A stretch of 64,000 bases of DNA, from contig CAXYYJ010000016.1 of the NCBI GenBank assembly GCA_964293475.1, positions 1 through 64,000 of the forward strand. Direction: 5' to 3'. The translations under genes were made by a program, and so were the position numbers. Of this stretch, positions 37,001 through 45,790 are shown one piece after another; within the stretch, counting starts at the first letter, position 1; each line of letters starts with the position of its first letter. Under the pieces are notes generated by a model. It was not told where the DNA came from. It made no database searches and saw only the letters and a list, made by a program, of their open reading frames with translations. The DNA comes from UBA12170 sp964293475. GTDB taxonomy: Bacteria > Bacteroidota > Bacteroidia > Bacteroidales > UBA12170.

Positions 37001-37822
37001 ATGATAAAAAAACAGTTTCTCTACGCAATTTTGGCTTTCGCCGTTCTTTTTTCATCGTGCGATAACAAAAAACAAACAACCACCGACCCCGAAGAATATC
37101 ACAGTCAGTTAATTATGTCGGTTGCATGGTTCCAAAATGCGCCCGAAGTTGCTGCTTTGTATCATCAGGGGTTTAATATAGCGCGTGAACGGGTTGACGA
37201 GATTTTAGAGAATAACAGGTTTGAAAAACCCTTGGCAGTGGTCACCGATATCGACGAAACCATCATCGACAACAGTCCCTTCGAGGCTTCGCTCATAGCA
37301 AAGGAAGAAAATCAGGCGGGATGGTATGTCTGGACAGCTCAGGCAACCGCAGCTGCATTACCAGGAGCTTTAGAGTTTGCCAAATATTTGGAAAGCAAGA
37401 ATATAGCCATTTTTTACATTACCAACCGCGATGATAACGAAAGAGAAGGCACTCTGAAAAATCTGAAATTGCTGGGTTTCCCGTTGCCAGGCGAGAACCA
37501 TTTGCTCACCAAATCCGACCTTTCCTATACCACCGGAAATACCAGTTCCAAAAAAGGGCGCCGCGAAAAAGTATCAGAAACACATGAGATTGTGCTTTTG
37601 CTGGGCGATAATTTAAACGATTTCTCTGAGCTCTTCGAAGATAGAAAAGAAAACAACGGCAAAGCTGCTGTGGAGGCCAACAAAGCCCTTTTTGGACAGA
37701 AATTCATTGTTTTCCCCAATCCCATGTATGGCGCCTTCGAAAAACCGCTTTATAATTATGAGGAAGGGCTAACTGATGCCGCAAAAAGAGAACGCCTAAA
37801 AACTAAATTGAAAGCTGAGTAG
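37001..37822 (+). CDS. Class C acid phosphatase / 5'-nucleotidase, lipoprotein e(P4) family
   Basis: 273 aa. Lipobox FSSC at residue 20. VVTDIDETIIDNS (Asp83, Asp85) is the DDDD-type HAD motif; FYITNRDDNEREGT and LLLGDNLNDFSE supply the later acidic residues. Enzymes of this family dephosphorylate nucleotides and other monoesters at the outer membrane or in the periplasm. It lies 2.5 kb from phnX and may likewise serve phosphorus acquisition. It is a single gene. Confidence 0.9.
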   Translation: MIKKQFLYAILAFAVLFSSCDNKKQTTTDPEEYHSQLIMSVAWFQNAPEVAALYHQGFNIARERVDEILENNRFEKPLAVVTDIDETIIDNSPFEASLIAKEENQAGWYVWTAQATAAALPGALEFAKYLESKNIAIFYITNRDDNEREGTLKNLKLLGFPLPGENHLLTKSDLSYTTGNTSSKKGRREKVSETHEIVLLLGDNLNDFSELFEDRKENNGKAAVEANKALFGQKFIVFPNPMYGAFEKPLYNYEEGLTDAAKRERLKTKLKAE

Positions 37823-37933
37823 AGCGGGTATTGGATTTTGGGGATAGCTTCTTAGTGTTTTCTAAGGTTTTTAAAGATTGTAAAAGAAACAATTTTGCAT
37901 TGATTTCATTTATTACCATTCTACAGTCACTTA

Positions 37934-39271
37934 TTATATCAATTTTACCCGGCTAAGTTTTCTAACCTGATTGGCAGTTGATGCCGGAGACTTTAAGAAA
38001 TACAAATAGCCATGATTTATTTGAAAATCATCGCCATCGAAAACCGAAATTCTGGTAATGAATTTACCTGTGGCGGTCTTAATATCTATAAGATAAACCT
38101 CATAAAAAGCTTTGTTTTTGACCAAACTATAAACTCTTTGTTCCACGGGGTCGTTCAATAGTTCAGGGCCCCATTTCTTAATCTGCCTGGCATCTATAGG
38201 GATTTCCACAGGAGAAGATTCTATATTGCTGATTATTTGAATTTTAGATTCTATAAAATTAAAATAAACCAACGTGTCCTTCAGCAATACCAAGGTGTTT
38301 TTTACAGGTTTATTTTCATATTCTCTGATATACCTGTTAAAATGATCGAAGGCGTGAATATGTTCAATAGTAGTAGTGCAGTTTGTAGAAGCATTTACGA
38401 TATTATGTAGATAATAGTCCGATGAAATATCAGAAATTTTCTTGTTTAAGGTTGTTAAATTGCTGGTATCAAGTGTATTAACAAATACTTTTCTGGTTTT
38501 TGTACTTTCATTGATGAATATTATTTCGTGACCATAGCCCCCAAAAGTTTCATTTTCGAAAAAAATATCACTATTTTTTCGGAATAGGCAATTGCCAAGA
38601 ATCTGTTGAAACAATTTGATTTCGTGGGGTTGGTAGAATAAAATACCTTGGCTGTCAAATCCAATTTGGTATGCGCTGTCGGCGGTGAGGATATGATGGG
38701 AATTCAGGCAGTCTTTAAAAATTTTTCGGGCTCCTTTAGGCAACTCGGACAGAAATAGAATGGTATCGTAGTTTTCATTTAGCAGAACTAAAGAAGTGTT
38801 ACCGTTGATGCTTCGTTCCTTTTGAAGCACAAAAATACTATCACCCATAAAACTATAATCCATCACAGTATACCTGGGAATTGTAGCATTGTATGTATTT
38901 TTATCTCCGGAAATAGAAACTTCATTGAGCTCAAAGGTTTTGGGAGTCAGGAGAATATTCAGCATTGTATCCCCATTAAAAACAAGATGAATTCTTTTTG
39001 TTTGATAGCCCACAAAAGAAAACTCCAGCGACAACGGAGATTCGGATTGTATCTGAAAAAAGCCATTTTCGTTGGTAACAGAGCCACTGTTCGGTTTATC
39101 GGTGAGTATGTTGATATTGGCCATTGGGCGGTTGCTGATGGAGTCGAACACAACACCATTTACCATAAAACCCCTGCCTTGACCAAAACAGCTTACTGTG
39201 CTCATTATGAGCATAAATACAACTACAAAAAAAGAAAAACCGCTGAAACTTAAATGGATTTTACTATTCAT
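37934..39271 (-). CDS. Exported protein with carboxypeptidase-regulatory-like domain
   Basis: 445 aa from the ATG at 39271, which begins MNSKIHLSFSGF and gives a signal peptide ending SCFGQ; a longer frame from 39337 would bury it. Residues about 30-105 are a CarboxypepD_reg-like beta-sandwich (VNGVVFDSISNRPMANINI, LEFSFVGYQ). The remaining 340 residues show repeated short beta segments, like a six-bladed propeller (6-bladed/BF3164-type proteins of Bacteroidota), but blades are not regular enough to be certain. Substrate or partner is unknown. It is transcribed alone. Confidence 0.65.
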   Translation of the reverse strand: MNSKIHLSFSGFSFFVVVFMLIMSTVSCFGQGRGFMVNGVVFDSISNRPMANINILTDKPNSGSVTNENGFFQIQSESPLSLEFSFVGYQTKRIHLVFNGDTMLNILLTPKTFELNEVSISGDKNTYNATIPRYTVMDYSFMGDSIFVLQKERSINGNTSLVLLNENYDTILFLSELPKGARKIFKDCLNSHHILTADSAYQIGFDSQGILFYQPHEIKLFQQILGNCLFRKNSDIFFENETFGGYGHEIIFINESTKTRKVFVNTLDTSNLTTLNKKISDISSDYYLHNIVNASTNCTTTIEHIHAFDHFNRYIREYENKPVKNTLVLLKDTLVYFNFIESKIQIISNIESSPVEIPIDARQIKKWGPELLNDPVEQRVYSLVKNKAFYEVYLIDIKTATGKFITRISVFDGDDFQINHGYLYFLKSPASTANQVRKLSRVKLI

Positions 39272-39656
39272 CTTGACCGGGATTTTAATTATTGCATAGA
39301 TTCGTTTTTCAGTTTGATTTCCCATTACAACTGTCAAATGACAGACATATTCTATTTTCCGTCTTTCAACAAAGTATATGATTATTCAAATATAGAGTTT
39401 ATTAGTTTAGAATCGTTTGAGAAAGAATTTTTATTGAAAATCAAATATTCTTTTCTGAGTTTGTTTACATCACTGACACCCAAAAATATAATTGAAATTT
39501 TTAATTCTGTAAAAAGTTGGCCATCAATGATTATCAACATGCCAGGCGATAGCATGGCACAACTCAAACTAGAAATGAACTGATTTCTTGAAGGTATATG
39601 ACTGGAAATCTGCGCAAGATTTGATGATTTGGTTTCTAAATGGTATTGACTGTATG
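39272..39656. other. Intergenic region, no supported gene
   Basis: Weak overlapping frames exist on both strands but none has a start, composition or family resemblance I can support. A CAAAGTA motif near 39371-39377 would be a TACTTTG promoter box for the gene on its left. Confidence 0.4.
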
Positions 39657-40082
39657 CTATTTTGTCCGCTCAACGCCATCAAGTATTGCCACCACAAGGG
39701 TGTCGATATGAATATCTTTCAGTGCCTTAAATTTAATGCAATAGCCCGTAACAGATGCCTTGCCAATGGTTTTTCCGTAGGTCTCGGGCAAATATTTCTT
39801 GTCGTTAAGGCCCATGATATACACCGAAATTCCGCTGGTATTTCCGCTTATTCCAATTTGATAGAACTCCCTGGTTTTCCCATCAGCGTACTTTAAAGTT
39901 TGCAATCCATAGCCAATATTGGGATTCGAAACGATTTTACCATTTTCATCCTTACCATCCAAAAACCAAAGCTTAGAGTTTGGCAAAGCTTGACAAATTC
40001 TGTGATGCAATGATTCAATTTCTGCACGTTTTGAATCCGATTGGCTGTCAATATATTTCTGTATTTGCTCTTCTATACTCAT
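39657..40082 (-). CDS. DUF1801 (YdhG-like) protein
   Basis: 141 aa. The sequence fits the DUF1801 family: N-terminal helix with EEQIQKYIDSQ, then RICQALPNSKLWFLDG, GYGLQTLKYADGKTREFYQIG and GISVYIMGL. The family is cytoplasmic and its molecular role is not established. It is a single gene at the left edge of the minus-strand accessory region. Confidence 0.75.
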   Translation of the reverse strand: MSIEEQIQKYIDSQSDSKRAEIESLHHRICQALPNSKLWFLDGKDENGKIVSNPNIGYGLQTLKYADGKTREFYQIGISGNTSGISVYIMGLNDKKYLPETYGKTIGKASVTGYCIKFKALKDIHIDTLVVAILDGVERTK

Positions 40083-40364
40083 GCGTACATTTGTTGATGT
40101 CTGAATAACCTTTTAGAGAAGTCTGACAATTTGTTTTACTAAGATAGAGAAAATATTTATGTACTGATTTGCTCTGCCATCCTGATTTAAAATAATTTTA
40201 TTATTGATATTTAGCGTGTTACAAATCCAGAGTTTTCCCCTGAGAATTCAAATTAAGCGTTTTTTTGAAACCGAACCGATATACGGATTTCCCGTGCCTT
40301 ATGGCAAAACTGCCTGTGGCGATTGCTTATAGTCCAAAATATTGGCGGCGGTACATTTAAGTTT

Positions 40365-41405
40365 CTATTTATTTTTTTCAAGAAATTCATTTACTTCAGA
40401 GCAAAAAAAGGGTTCATCCTGATAAAAAATATTGTGCCCACTAATCGGTGAAATAGCTATTTTCCTTTCAGTTGAACTAATATTATCATGCACATTATCG
40501 CCCAATCCGCTTGGACAAATAAAATCATACTTACCGAATAAAATTAATGTTGGGATTGTGACCTTATAAAGAGAAGATGAAAATTCTGTTTTTGCTAAAT
40601 CCTGATTAAAATCTGCATTGGATGAGTATTTTTGGTTGAAATAAATAGATGTTAAGGGCCAATGATACTTTACAGCATTTCGCTTTATAATATCTTTAAG
40701 GTCTATCTTTTTAACTTCATCAAAATATGTTTCGGCGTCTGAAGCATAAGAGTTTAGCTGATTCGATTCGTCAACAGAAAAATTTCCGGTATGTTGATTG
40801 CAATATTCAATTATAGGTAACCATTTATCCCTGTTTTTATTGAGCTCCACTTGTTGCTGACCAAGGTTAAGCAACATGAATCTGGTTAAAGAATCGTTCA
40901 GCGCATAATTATGGGAGCCATCAGCGAAAATCCAACCTTTTACCATCGATTGGTTGTTTCCCGTTGTTATAAATGAAGAAGTTAAAAGCCCTCCAAAACT
41001 ATGTCCAAGAATAAATACACTAACATCTTGACCATATCTATACTTCAAAACTGCAATTACTTTTTTCAGGTCTTCGGTCATTAAATTCAAATTAAGATTT
41101 TCCCCATTGGAATCTCCCTGTGAAGCACCTGCATTTCTTTCATCCCAATAAACACATGCATATTTATCTTCTATGTTATTGCTAATATAATCGGTATTGT
41201 AAAAAAAAGAACTTGTACCCGGACCGCCATGAACAAAAAGCAAAAAAGTATTACTTCCTGTGTTTCCCTCAACCAATACACGCATGGAGGCTCCTTCGTT
41301 TTCCACGTAAAATGTTTCGGAAACATTTTTACCACGAGTTACACTCTCTTTTTGACAAGATGCTAAAAAAAGAAGCCCTGCAATAATGAGCAATAAAGGT
41401 TTCAT
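40365..41405 (-). CDS. Alpha/beta-hydrolase lipoprotein (proline iminopeptidase-like)
   Basis: 346 aa. Lipobox LASC at residue 17. FVHGGPGTSS forms the oxyanion region, WDERNAGAS is the segment that marks prolyl aminopeptidase-like hydrolases, and GHSFGG carries the nucleophile serine. LILFGKYDFICP supplies the acid and SPISGHN the histidine. It likely cleaves small peptides or esters in the envelope. Its start overlaps the upstream gene's stop by 4 bases (ATGA), so the two are co-transcribed. Confidence 0.82.
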   Translation of the reverse strand: MKPLLLIIAGLLFLASCQKESVTRGKNVSETFYVENEGASMRVLVEGNTGSNTFLLFVHGGPGTSSFFYNTDYISNNIEDKYACVYWDERNAGASQGDSNGENLNLNLMTEDLKKVIAVLKYRYGQDVSVFILGHSFGGLLTSSFITTGNNQSMVKGWIFADGSHNYALNDSLTRFMLLNLGQQQVELNKNRDKWLPIIEYCNQHTGNFSVDESNQLNSYASDAETYFDEVKKIDLKDIIKRNAVKYHWPLTSIYFNQKYSSNADFNQDLAKTEFSSSLYKVTIPTLILFGKYDFICPSGLGDNVHDNISSTERKIAISPISGHNIFYQDEPFFCSEVNEFLEKNK

Positions 41406-42049
41406 TTGGTTTTGATTTTCGATTTTAATTGATGACTCAAAAAGCTTTTGGGCTTATAAATAATACCCAATTCTAATGTTGGCCTTAAATAAATTGTGCT
41501 GTTGTATGGATACATCATGAGCACATTGAACTTTGAATATAAGGCAAATGGCTTGTTTTTTGTTTTTTCAAAATCATAGCCCAGACCTGCTCCAAGCGAT
41601 AGGAGTAAATAATTATACCCTGCCCATTTTTTTATAAGCGCATCATTATTTTCATCAACGGTATATGTTGTGCCTCCTAAAAAAGTTCTGCTATATCCAA
41701 TCTCTGGCGAAAATTGGGAAAAAAATCCCTTGGGTTTGATTCTTCTCATGGTCCAACCCACTGTTAAATATAAATTGTCGTGAAAGGAAGCATGATGATA
41801 CCATCCCAATTGAGCTGTGATAAATCTCTCTTTAACAACGACTTTTATTCTTTTTGCTTTATTCTTTCTGATTTCAATACTTCTAACCGGTAATTCAAAT
41901 CCAAATCTTGCTCCAGGATAAATTATTGAGCCATTATAAGATATTGCTAGATTTGTTGACCTATTTATCAAACTGTCGGATGTTTGAGCATTTAAATTTA
42001 ATGTCAAACAGAACAATAGCAACATGAGAATTTTAGTTGTGCTTTTCAT
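41402..42049 (-). CDS. Predicted outer-membrane or periplasmic beta-rich protein
   Basis: 215 aa from the ATG at 42049; MKSTTKILMLLLFCLTLNLNAQ is the signal peptide. The mature part alternates polar and hydrophobic residues with aromatic girdle positions (LGWYHHASFHDNLYLTVGW, YLRPTLELGIIYKP), suggesting a small beta-barrel. I do not recognise the family. It overlaps the hydrolase gene downstream by 4 bases; a joint envelope function is likely but unknown. Confidence 0.65.
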   Translation of the reverse strand: MKSTTKILMLLLFCLTLNLNAQTSDSLINRSTNLAISYNGSIIYPGARFGFELPVRSIEIRKNKAKRIKVVVKERFITAQLGWYHHASFHDNLYLTVGWTMRRIKPKGFFSQFSPEIGYSRTFLGGTTYTVDENNDALIKKWAGYNYLLLSLGAGLGYDFEKTKNKPFALYSKFNVLMMYPYNSTIYLRPTLELGIIYKPKSFLSHQLKSKIKTK

Positions 42050-42236
42050 ATTATTCGCATTTTGCAGTAAGTTGTATATCATCCCACCAAACATCACTTT
42101 TAATCATTCCTTATGAGATAGTTACAATTCCAAAGTTTCACAGTCAGAATTAAAATCTAATGACATTTTTAACGAACGGAAGTATAGACTTATTGTCTCA
42201 ATAAACTGGCTGTATCAATTAGGTTTTTTGTCTCTG

Positions 42237-42635
42237 TTATTTTTGTTTCAGCATCAATTGAAAAGCCAAATCCGAAGCTATCCATTCTTCAGCTATTTTG
42301 TCATTGTCAAAACGAGATACCACGAGTTCATACCATTTAACTTTTTTGTTTGAAGCTGGAATTCCTTTTAAGCCCGCTTTATGCGTTCCGCTTAATATTC
42401 TTTGCCATGTCAAAACATTGTCAGACTGAGACAAAATCTCAATTTTCACAATTTTTACATCTGGAATTGCCTTCCGCATCTGCTTAACAAATTGCTTAAT
42501 AAAAGCATGACCTTTATGAATCTTTTCGCCAGCATGAGCCATATAATCCGCAGAAAAGCCAGAATCAACTATACCCAAATTTCCTTGTGTAATGAGCTGA
42601 TTGACAATGAGATTTACTTGTTCAAATCTGTCCAT
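42237..42635 (-). CDS. SnoaL-like (NTF2-fold) protein
   Basis: 132 aa from the ATG at 42635 (MDRFEQVNLIVNQLI). The pattern DYMAHAGEKIHKGHAFIKQFV...VLTWQRILSGTHKAGLKGIPASNKKVKW is that of SnoaL-like polyketide-cyclase/ester-cyclase proteins of the NTF2 fold. The specific substrate is unknown. It lies 60 bases left of the first 91-bp direct repeat. Confidence 0.7.
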   Translation of the reverse strand: MDRFEQVNLIVNQLITQGNLGIVDSGFSADYMAHAGEKIHKGHAFIKQFVKQMRKAIPDVKIVKIEILSQSDNVLTWQRILSGTHKAGLKGIPASNKKVKWYELVVSRFDNDKIAEEWIASDLAFQLMLKQK

Positions 42636-42694
42636 AATACTTTTTTTAAGTCGATAGGCTTTGTATGAGATGACCACATAAAGGCAGCATGACC

Positions 42695-42785
42695 AACAAC
42701 CACATCCTAAGCCATGATTCTCCCCAAAAATAAAAATTATTAAGCTTTTGCAGTGAAAAATAGAAGGTTTGATGTGGAATTATTG
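42695..42785. repeat. 91-bp direct repeat, copy 1
   Basis: Identical over 91 bases to 43118-43208, same orientation, 423 bases apart start to start. It begins AACAACCACATCC and ends GAATTATTG. It lies directly downstream of the antitoxin-like gene (minus strand). Confidence 0.95.
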
Positions 42786-42791
42786 TTTGGT

Positions 42792-43025
42792 TTACTGAGT
42801 TTGGAGAGAGTTTCTACTGCGATTAATAATCAAATTGCCTGTAAGTTCATCGAATGCAGATTCATCAATATTTTTCCAGCTACCGGCATACGATAGTATC
42901 TTTGAAGACTTTTCGGTGGTCTGCTCCAGTTTGCTTATATATTCATTCAAATCTTTGAGCTTATTTGAAGGAATTCTGCGAATCTTGCGCAAAATCTGTT
43001 GTCTTATCTGAGTGTCGGCAATCAT
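42792..43025 (-). CDS. Antitoxin-like protein
   Basis: 77 aa from the ATG at 43025, preceded by a -7 box at 43040-43047; the frame from 43061 would include that box. The protein (QQILRKIRRIPSNKLKDLNEYISKL, then ILSYAGSWKNIDESAFDEL and NRSRN) has the form of Bacteroidota antitoxins that accompany PIN toxins: an N-terminal helical region followed by a toxin-wrapping tail with SxAGxW. No toxin gene follows; instead the 91-bp repeat begins six bases after the stop. It is therefore either an orphan or the toxin was lost during the rearrangement that made the repeats. Confidence 0.65.
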   Translation of the reverse strand: MIADTQIRQQILRKIRRIPSNKLKDLNEYISKLEQTTEKSSKILSYAGSWKNIDESAFDELTGNLIINRSRNSLQTQ

Positions 43026-43039
43026 AGAATCATTTTTTT

Positions 43040-43047
43040 CAAAAATA
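43040..43047 (-). promoter_or_regulatory. -7 promoter box of the antitoxin-like gene
   Basis: TATTTTTG on the minus strand, consensus match, 14 bases before the ATG at 43025. Confidence 0.45.
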
Positions 43048-43117
43048 CAAATAATATTCAAGTGCTATAAATAATGGAATATGCATTTTAATACAAGCTG
43101 AATTTCGTAGTGCATCT

Positions 43118-43208
43118 AACAACCACATCCTAAGCCATGATTCTCCCCAAAAATAAAAATTATTAAGCTTTTGCAGTGAAAAATAGAAGGTTTGATGTGG
43201 AATTATTG
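43118..43208. repeat. 91-bp direct repeat, copy 2
   Basis: Identical to 42695-42785. Its right end provides the stop codon (43203-43205) and final bases of the truncated RhuM gene. Confidence 0.95.
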
Positions 43209-43757
43209 AATGGTGGCAAAGAACTCTTTTGCCTGGGAGGTTTGCGCATCGTAGTCGATACTTAGCGTGAAAATATCTTTAACTTTCTGATAGAAAATAC
43301 GTTCGGAACTACGGATGTCGCGAATTCGTTCCTGTAATTCATCAAAATAGCGGATTTGGCCGGCAGCTTTCATTCGCTCGTCGTCAAGGGTAAAACCTTT
43401 GATAATGTATTCTTTAAGGCGTTGAGTAGCCCAGATACGGAACTTGGTAGCAACGCGGCTTTGCACCCGATACCCCACCGAGATTATCATATCGAGGTTG
43501 TAGAATGCAATATGTCTGGTAACTGTTCTTTTCCCTTCTTTCTGAACTTGTGCAATTTTTGCACAAGTTGCATTTTCGTCCAACTCGCCCGATTCGAATA
43601 TTTTTTTAATATGTTTGGTTATGGAAGTACGGTCAGTTTGAAACAGCAGTTCCAACTGATACTGGTTGAGCCACACCGATTCATTCTCCAATCGTACATC
43701 AATTTTTACTGTGCCGTCTTCGCTTTGGTAAAGTAGTATCTCGCCTTTATTTTCCAT
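43203..43757 (-). pseudogene. Truncated RhuM-family gene
   Basis: 184 codons. The sequence (ILLYQSEDGTVKIDVRLENESVWLNQ, DRTSITKHIKKIFESGEL, AFYNLDMIISVGYRVQS, FRIWATQRLKEYIIKGF, DIFTLSIDYDAQTSQAKEFFATIQ) is a clear RhuM virulence-protein family member. RhuM proteins are usually about 330 aa and continue well beyond this point. Here the frame stops at the first codons of the 91-bp repeat, so the C-terminal half is missing. The remaining part could still be expressed. RhuM genes are common in Bacteroidota mobile regions; the biochemical role is not settled. Confidence 0.75.
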
Positions 43758-43772
43758 AAATGTTATTTTTTC

Positions 43773-43839
43773 AACCGCCCTGCGGAGGTTTAATCGTAGA
43801 TTTTATTATCAAAACATTTTGTTAAGCCGCATGGCGGCT
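43773..43839. repeat. Pair of GC-rich short palindromes
   Basis: AACCGCCCTGCGGAGGTT (43773-43790) and AGCCGCATGGCGGCT (43825-43839) are imperfect and perfect inverted repeats in otherwise AT-rich DNA upstream of the RhuM gene. They may be REP-like elements or transcript hairpins. Confidence 0.4.
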
Positions 43840-43888
43840 ATCTATCAATCTATCATTTTTTCTGTTCCTTTTCATTTTTGGGAGAAAT

Positions 43889-44497
43889 TCATTCTTCCAA
43901 TTGGATTTTCAACAACACGGGCTTGTTCGATTTTTCGTAATTATCATTAAGAATGGATGCATTTACGAATAAAGTTTCTCCCCTTTTTTCGATGCCATAA
44001 GCATCGTGAATGTGTCCGAAAAGGTGATATTTTGGCTGAATTTTCAGCACGATTTGCAATAAATTATGGTCTCCATAATGAATATTTTCCGAAGAATCCA
44101 ATACACCTAAAGGTGGTTGATGTGTAATCAGAACATCAGTATCATTTGGTATTTTCAGATTGTTTATATCGTAATCGCCTGATATTCCATCTTCAGTAAA
44201 CATTGGTACACCATAAAATTTTACCCCTTCAATTGTCACTCCTGAATTACTCAAATAGAAGCAATTTTCGGGCAAACCATCAATATTTGAACCAAACAAG
44301 CAATCATCATGATTTCCCGCGATGAAAATCTTGTATTTATAAGGCAAAGCCCCAAACCATTCAATAAAATCCAGAACTTCATCTTCTAATCCATTCCACG
44401 ACACATCACCAGAATGAATAATGATATCTGCTGGGGGCAAATTTTGCAACAAGCGGTGCTTGCTATGTGTATCTGATAAATGAAGAATTCGCATCAT
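43889..44497 (-). CDS. Calcineurin-like metallophosphoesterase
   Basis: 202 aa. Metal-binding motifs are in order: LSDTHSKH, HSGDVSWNG, AGNHDDCLFG, ITHQPP and FGHIHDAYG, the full set of a calcineurin-type phosphoesterase. It would hydrolyse phosphodiesters or phosphomonoesters with two metal ions. No signal peptide, so cytoplasmic. It starts nine bases after the RNase J-like gene stop and is the last gene of a three-gene operon of predicted nucleic-acid or phosphate enzymes. Confidence 0.88.
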   Translation of the reverse strand: MMRILHLSDTHSKHRLLQNLPPADIIIHSGDVSWNGLEDEVLDFIEWFGALPYKYKIFIAGNHDDCLFGSNIDGLPENCFYLSNSGVTIEGVKFYGVPMFTEDGISGDYDINNLKIPNDTDVLITHQPPLGVLDSSENIHYGDHNLLQIVLKIQPKYHLFGHIHDAYGIEKRGETLFVNASILNDNYEKSNKPVLLKIQLEE

Positions 44498-44506
44498 TCG
44501 CTGTTT

Positions 44507-45790
44507 TTATCGATTACAATCGAAAATCTCGCCATCTTTTAGATGAATAATCGTTTGTCCTTGAAATACTTCCTGAAATTTCTCCGGGGCTTCAGTATGA
44601 ATGGGTATGATGCCAAATTTCGGCTTAACTGCTTTAAAAACTGCTTTTAAGGTTTCGGTATCGGCATGTCCGCTGGTATGCATATACTCAATTTCATAGG
44701 GTTCAAAGAATTTGAACAAGGTTTCATTATAAGCAGATTTATTGCTATCCAAATATCCATTCCACATGGAATAGTATATTTTCGTACCCTCCGATTTGGC
44801 ATATTCTTCCAGCAGCGGCTGAAACCTGACATTCGAGCGAATCAGCATACAAAATCCATGTCTTTCTAAATATGGTTTTAGATTTCTATTAAAGGATATA
44901 GGTTCCCGCCCATGTGGTTGCATAGCAAAGAAACGGCCTGCATGATTTGCTTTCTGGTCAAAATCCATTTTATAAAAATCTGTTTTGTGCGAATGATTCT
45001 CTGATACTATTTTTAGAATATTTGCCTGGTAACTATCGCAAACAAAGCAGCGATTTGCTTTTGTTGATGCATGGTACAAAGCGAAAATTCGGTCGATATT
45101 GGTTGAAGAAACAAAGACAAAATTGTATTTATTCTGCCTGAATTTTTTTTCGAAATCCATCTGCAACGCCTGTTCTGATTGAATGGTAGCATTTGGACGC
45201 TGAATATTTGACCCCTCGGAAATTATATAATCAATTTTCTTAGCGAACTTTTTTAGCGTAGGAATAAGTGCTTTGCTTCTAAAACCATGTCCCCGAAAAT
45301 CGCCCGTATGAAGTATTCGCTTGTTATCGGCTTCGACCACAAACATATAAGCATCAAAAGCGGAATGGTCAATGAATAAAGGGGTAACAGTAATTTCGCC
45401 GATTTTTATTTCTTGTAATGCTATAAAAGAGTTGATGGTCTTAATTCTTTCGACAATTCTTATATGCTTTTCTGCCTCGGCTGGATCTGGAATATAGGAC
45501 AATCTGTTTTCCAGACAGTAGTAAATTTTGAGCGCTGTTTCCCCCGCATAAATGGGCAAATCGGCGACGGCATCGCAAATTTTCCCGATATGATCGGAAT
45601 GGTAATGCGTTATAAATAAGGCACTTTTCGAAACATCGCCATAGGTTAAGCCTTCAATGGGTTGTAATTCAATCTTTTCTGCGCCCGGCAGCTGCTCGCC
45701 AAAATCTACAAAAACCTTGTAACCACCACTTTCAATTTCGGTGATACAACCCCCAATCTGATTTGTGCCTCTATGGATTGTTAGGTTCAT
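44507..45790 (-). CDS. RNase J-like beta-CASP metallo-beta-lactamase ribonuclease
   Basis: 427 aa. MBL motif FITHYHSDHIG supplies zinc ligands, and ILHTGDFRGHG the later ones. The beta-CASP motifs follow: SEGSN (motif A), HTSGHAD (motif B) and IPIHTE (motif C), as in RNase J. At 427 aa it lacks the C-terminal domain of housekeeping RNase J (about 550 aa). It likely cuts or trims RNA. Its start overlaps the stop of the 265-aa gene by 20 bases, and a metallophosphoesterase gene follows, so it is the middle gene of a dedicated operon. Confidence 0.82.
   Translation of the reverse strand: MNLTIHRGTNQIGGCITEIESGGYKVFVDFGEQLPGAEKIELQPIEGLTYGDVSKSALFITHYHSDHIGKICDAVADLPIYAGETALKIYYCLENRLSYIPDPAEAEKHIRIVERIKTINSFIALQEIKIGEITVTPLFIDHSAFDAYMFVVEADNKRILHTGDFRGHGFRSKALIPTLKKFAKKIDYIISEGSNIQRPNATIQSEQALQMDFEKKFRQNKYNFVFVSSTNIDRIFALYHASTKANRCFVCDSYQANILKIVSENHSHKTDFYKMDFDQKANHAGRFFAMQPHGREPISFNRNLKPYLERHGFCMLIRSNVRFQPLLEEYAKSEGTKIYYSMWNGYLDSNKSAYNETLFKFFEPYEIEYMHTSGHADTETLKAVFKAVKPKFGIIPIHTEAPEKFQEVFQGQTIIHLKDGEIFDCNR

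Noticed and set aside
39254..39583. 109-codon + strand frame
   Set aside because: It overlaps the start of the well-supported minus-strand gene and has an opposing frame of similar length; no motif or promoter supports it.
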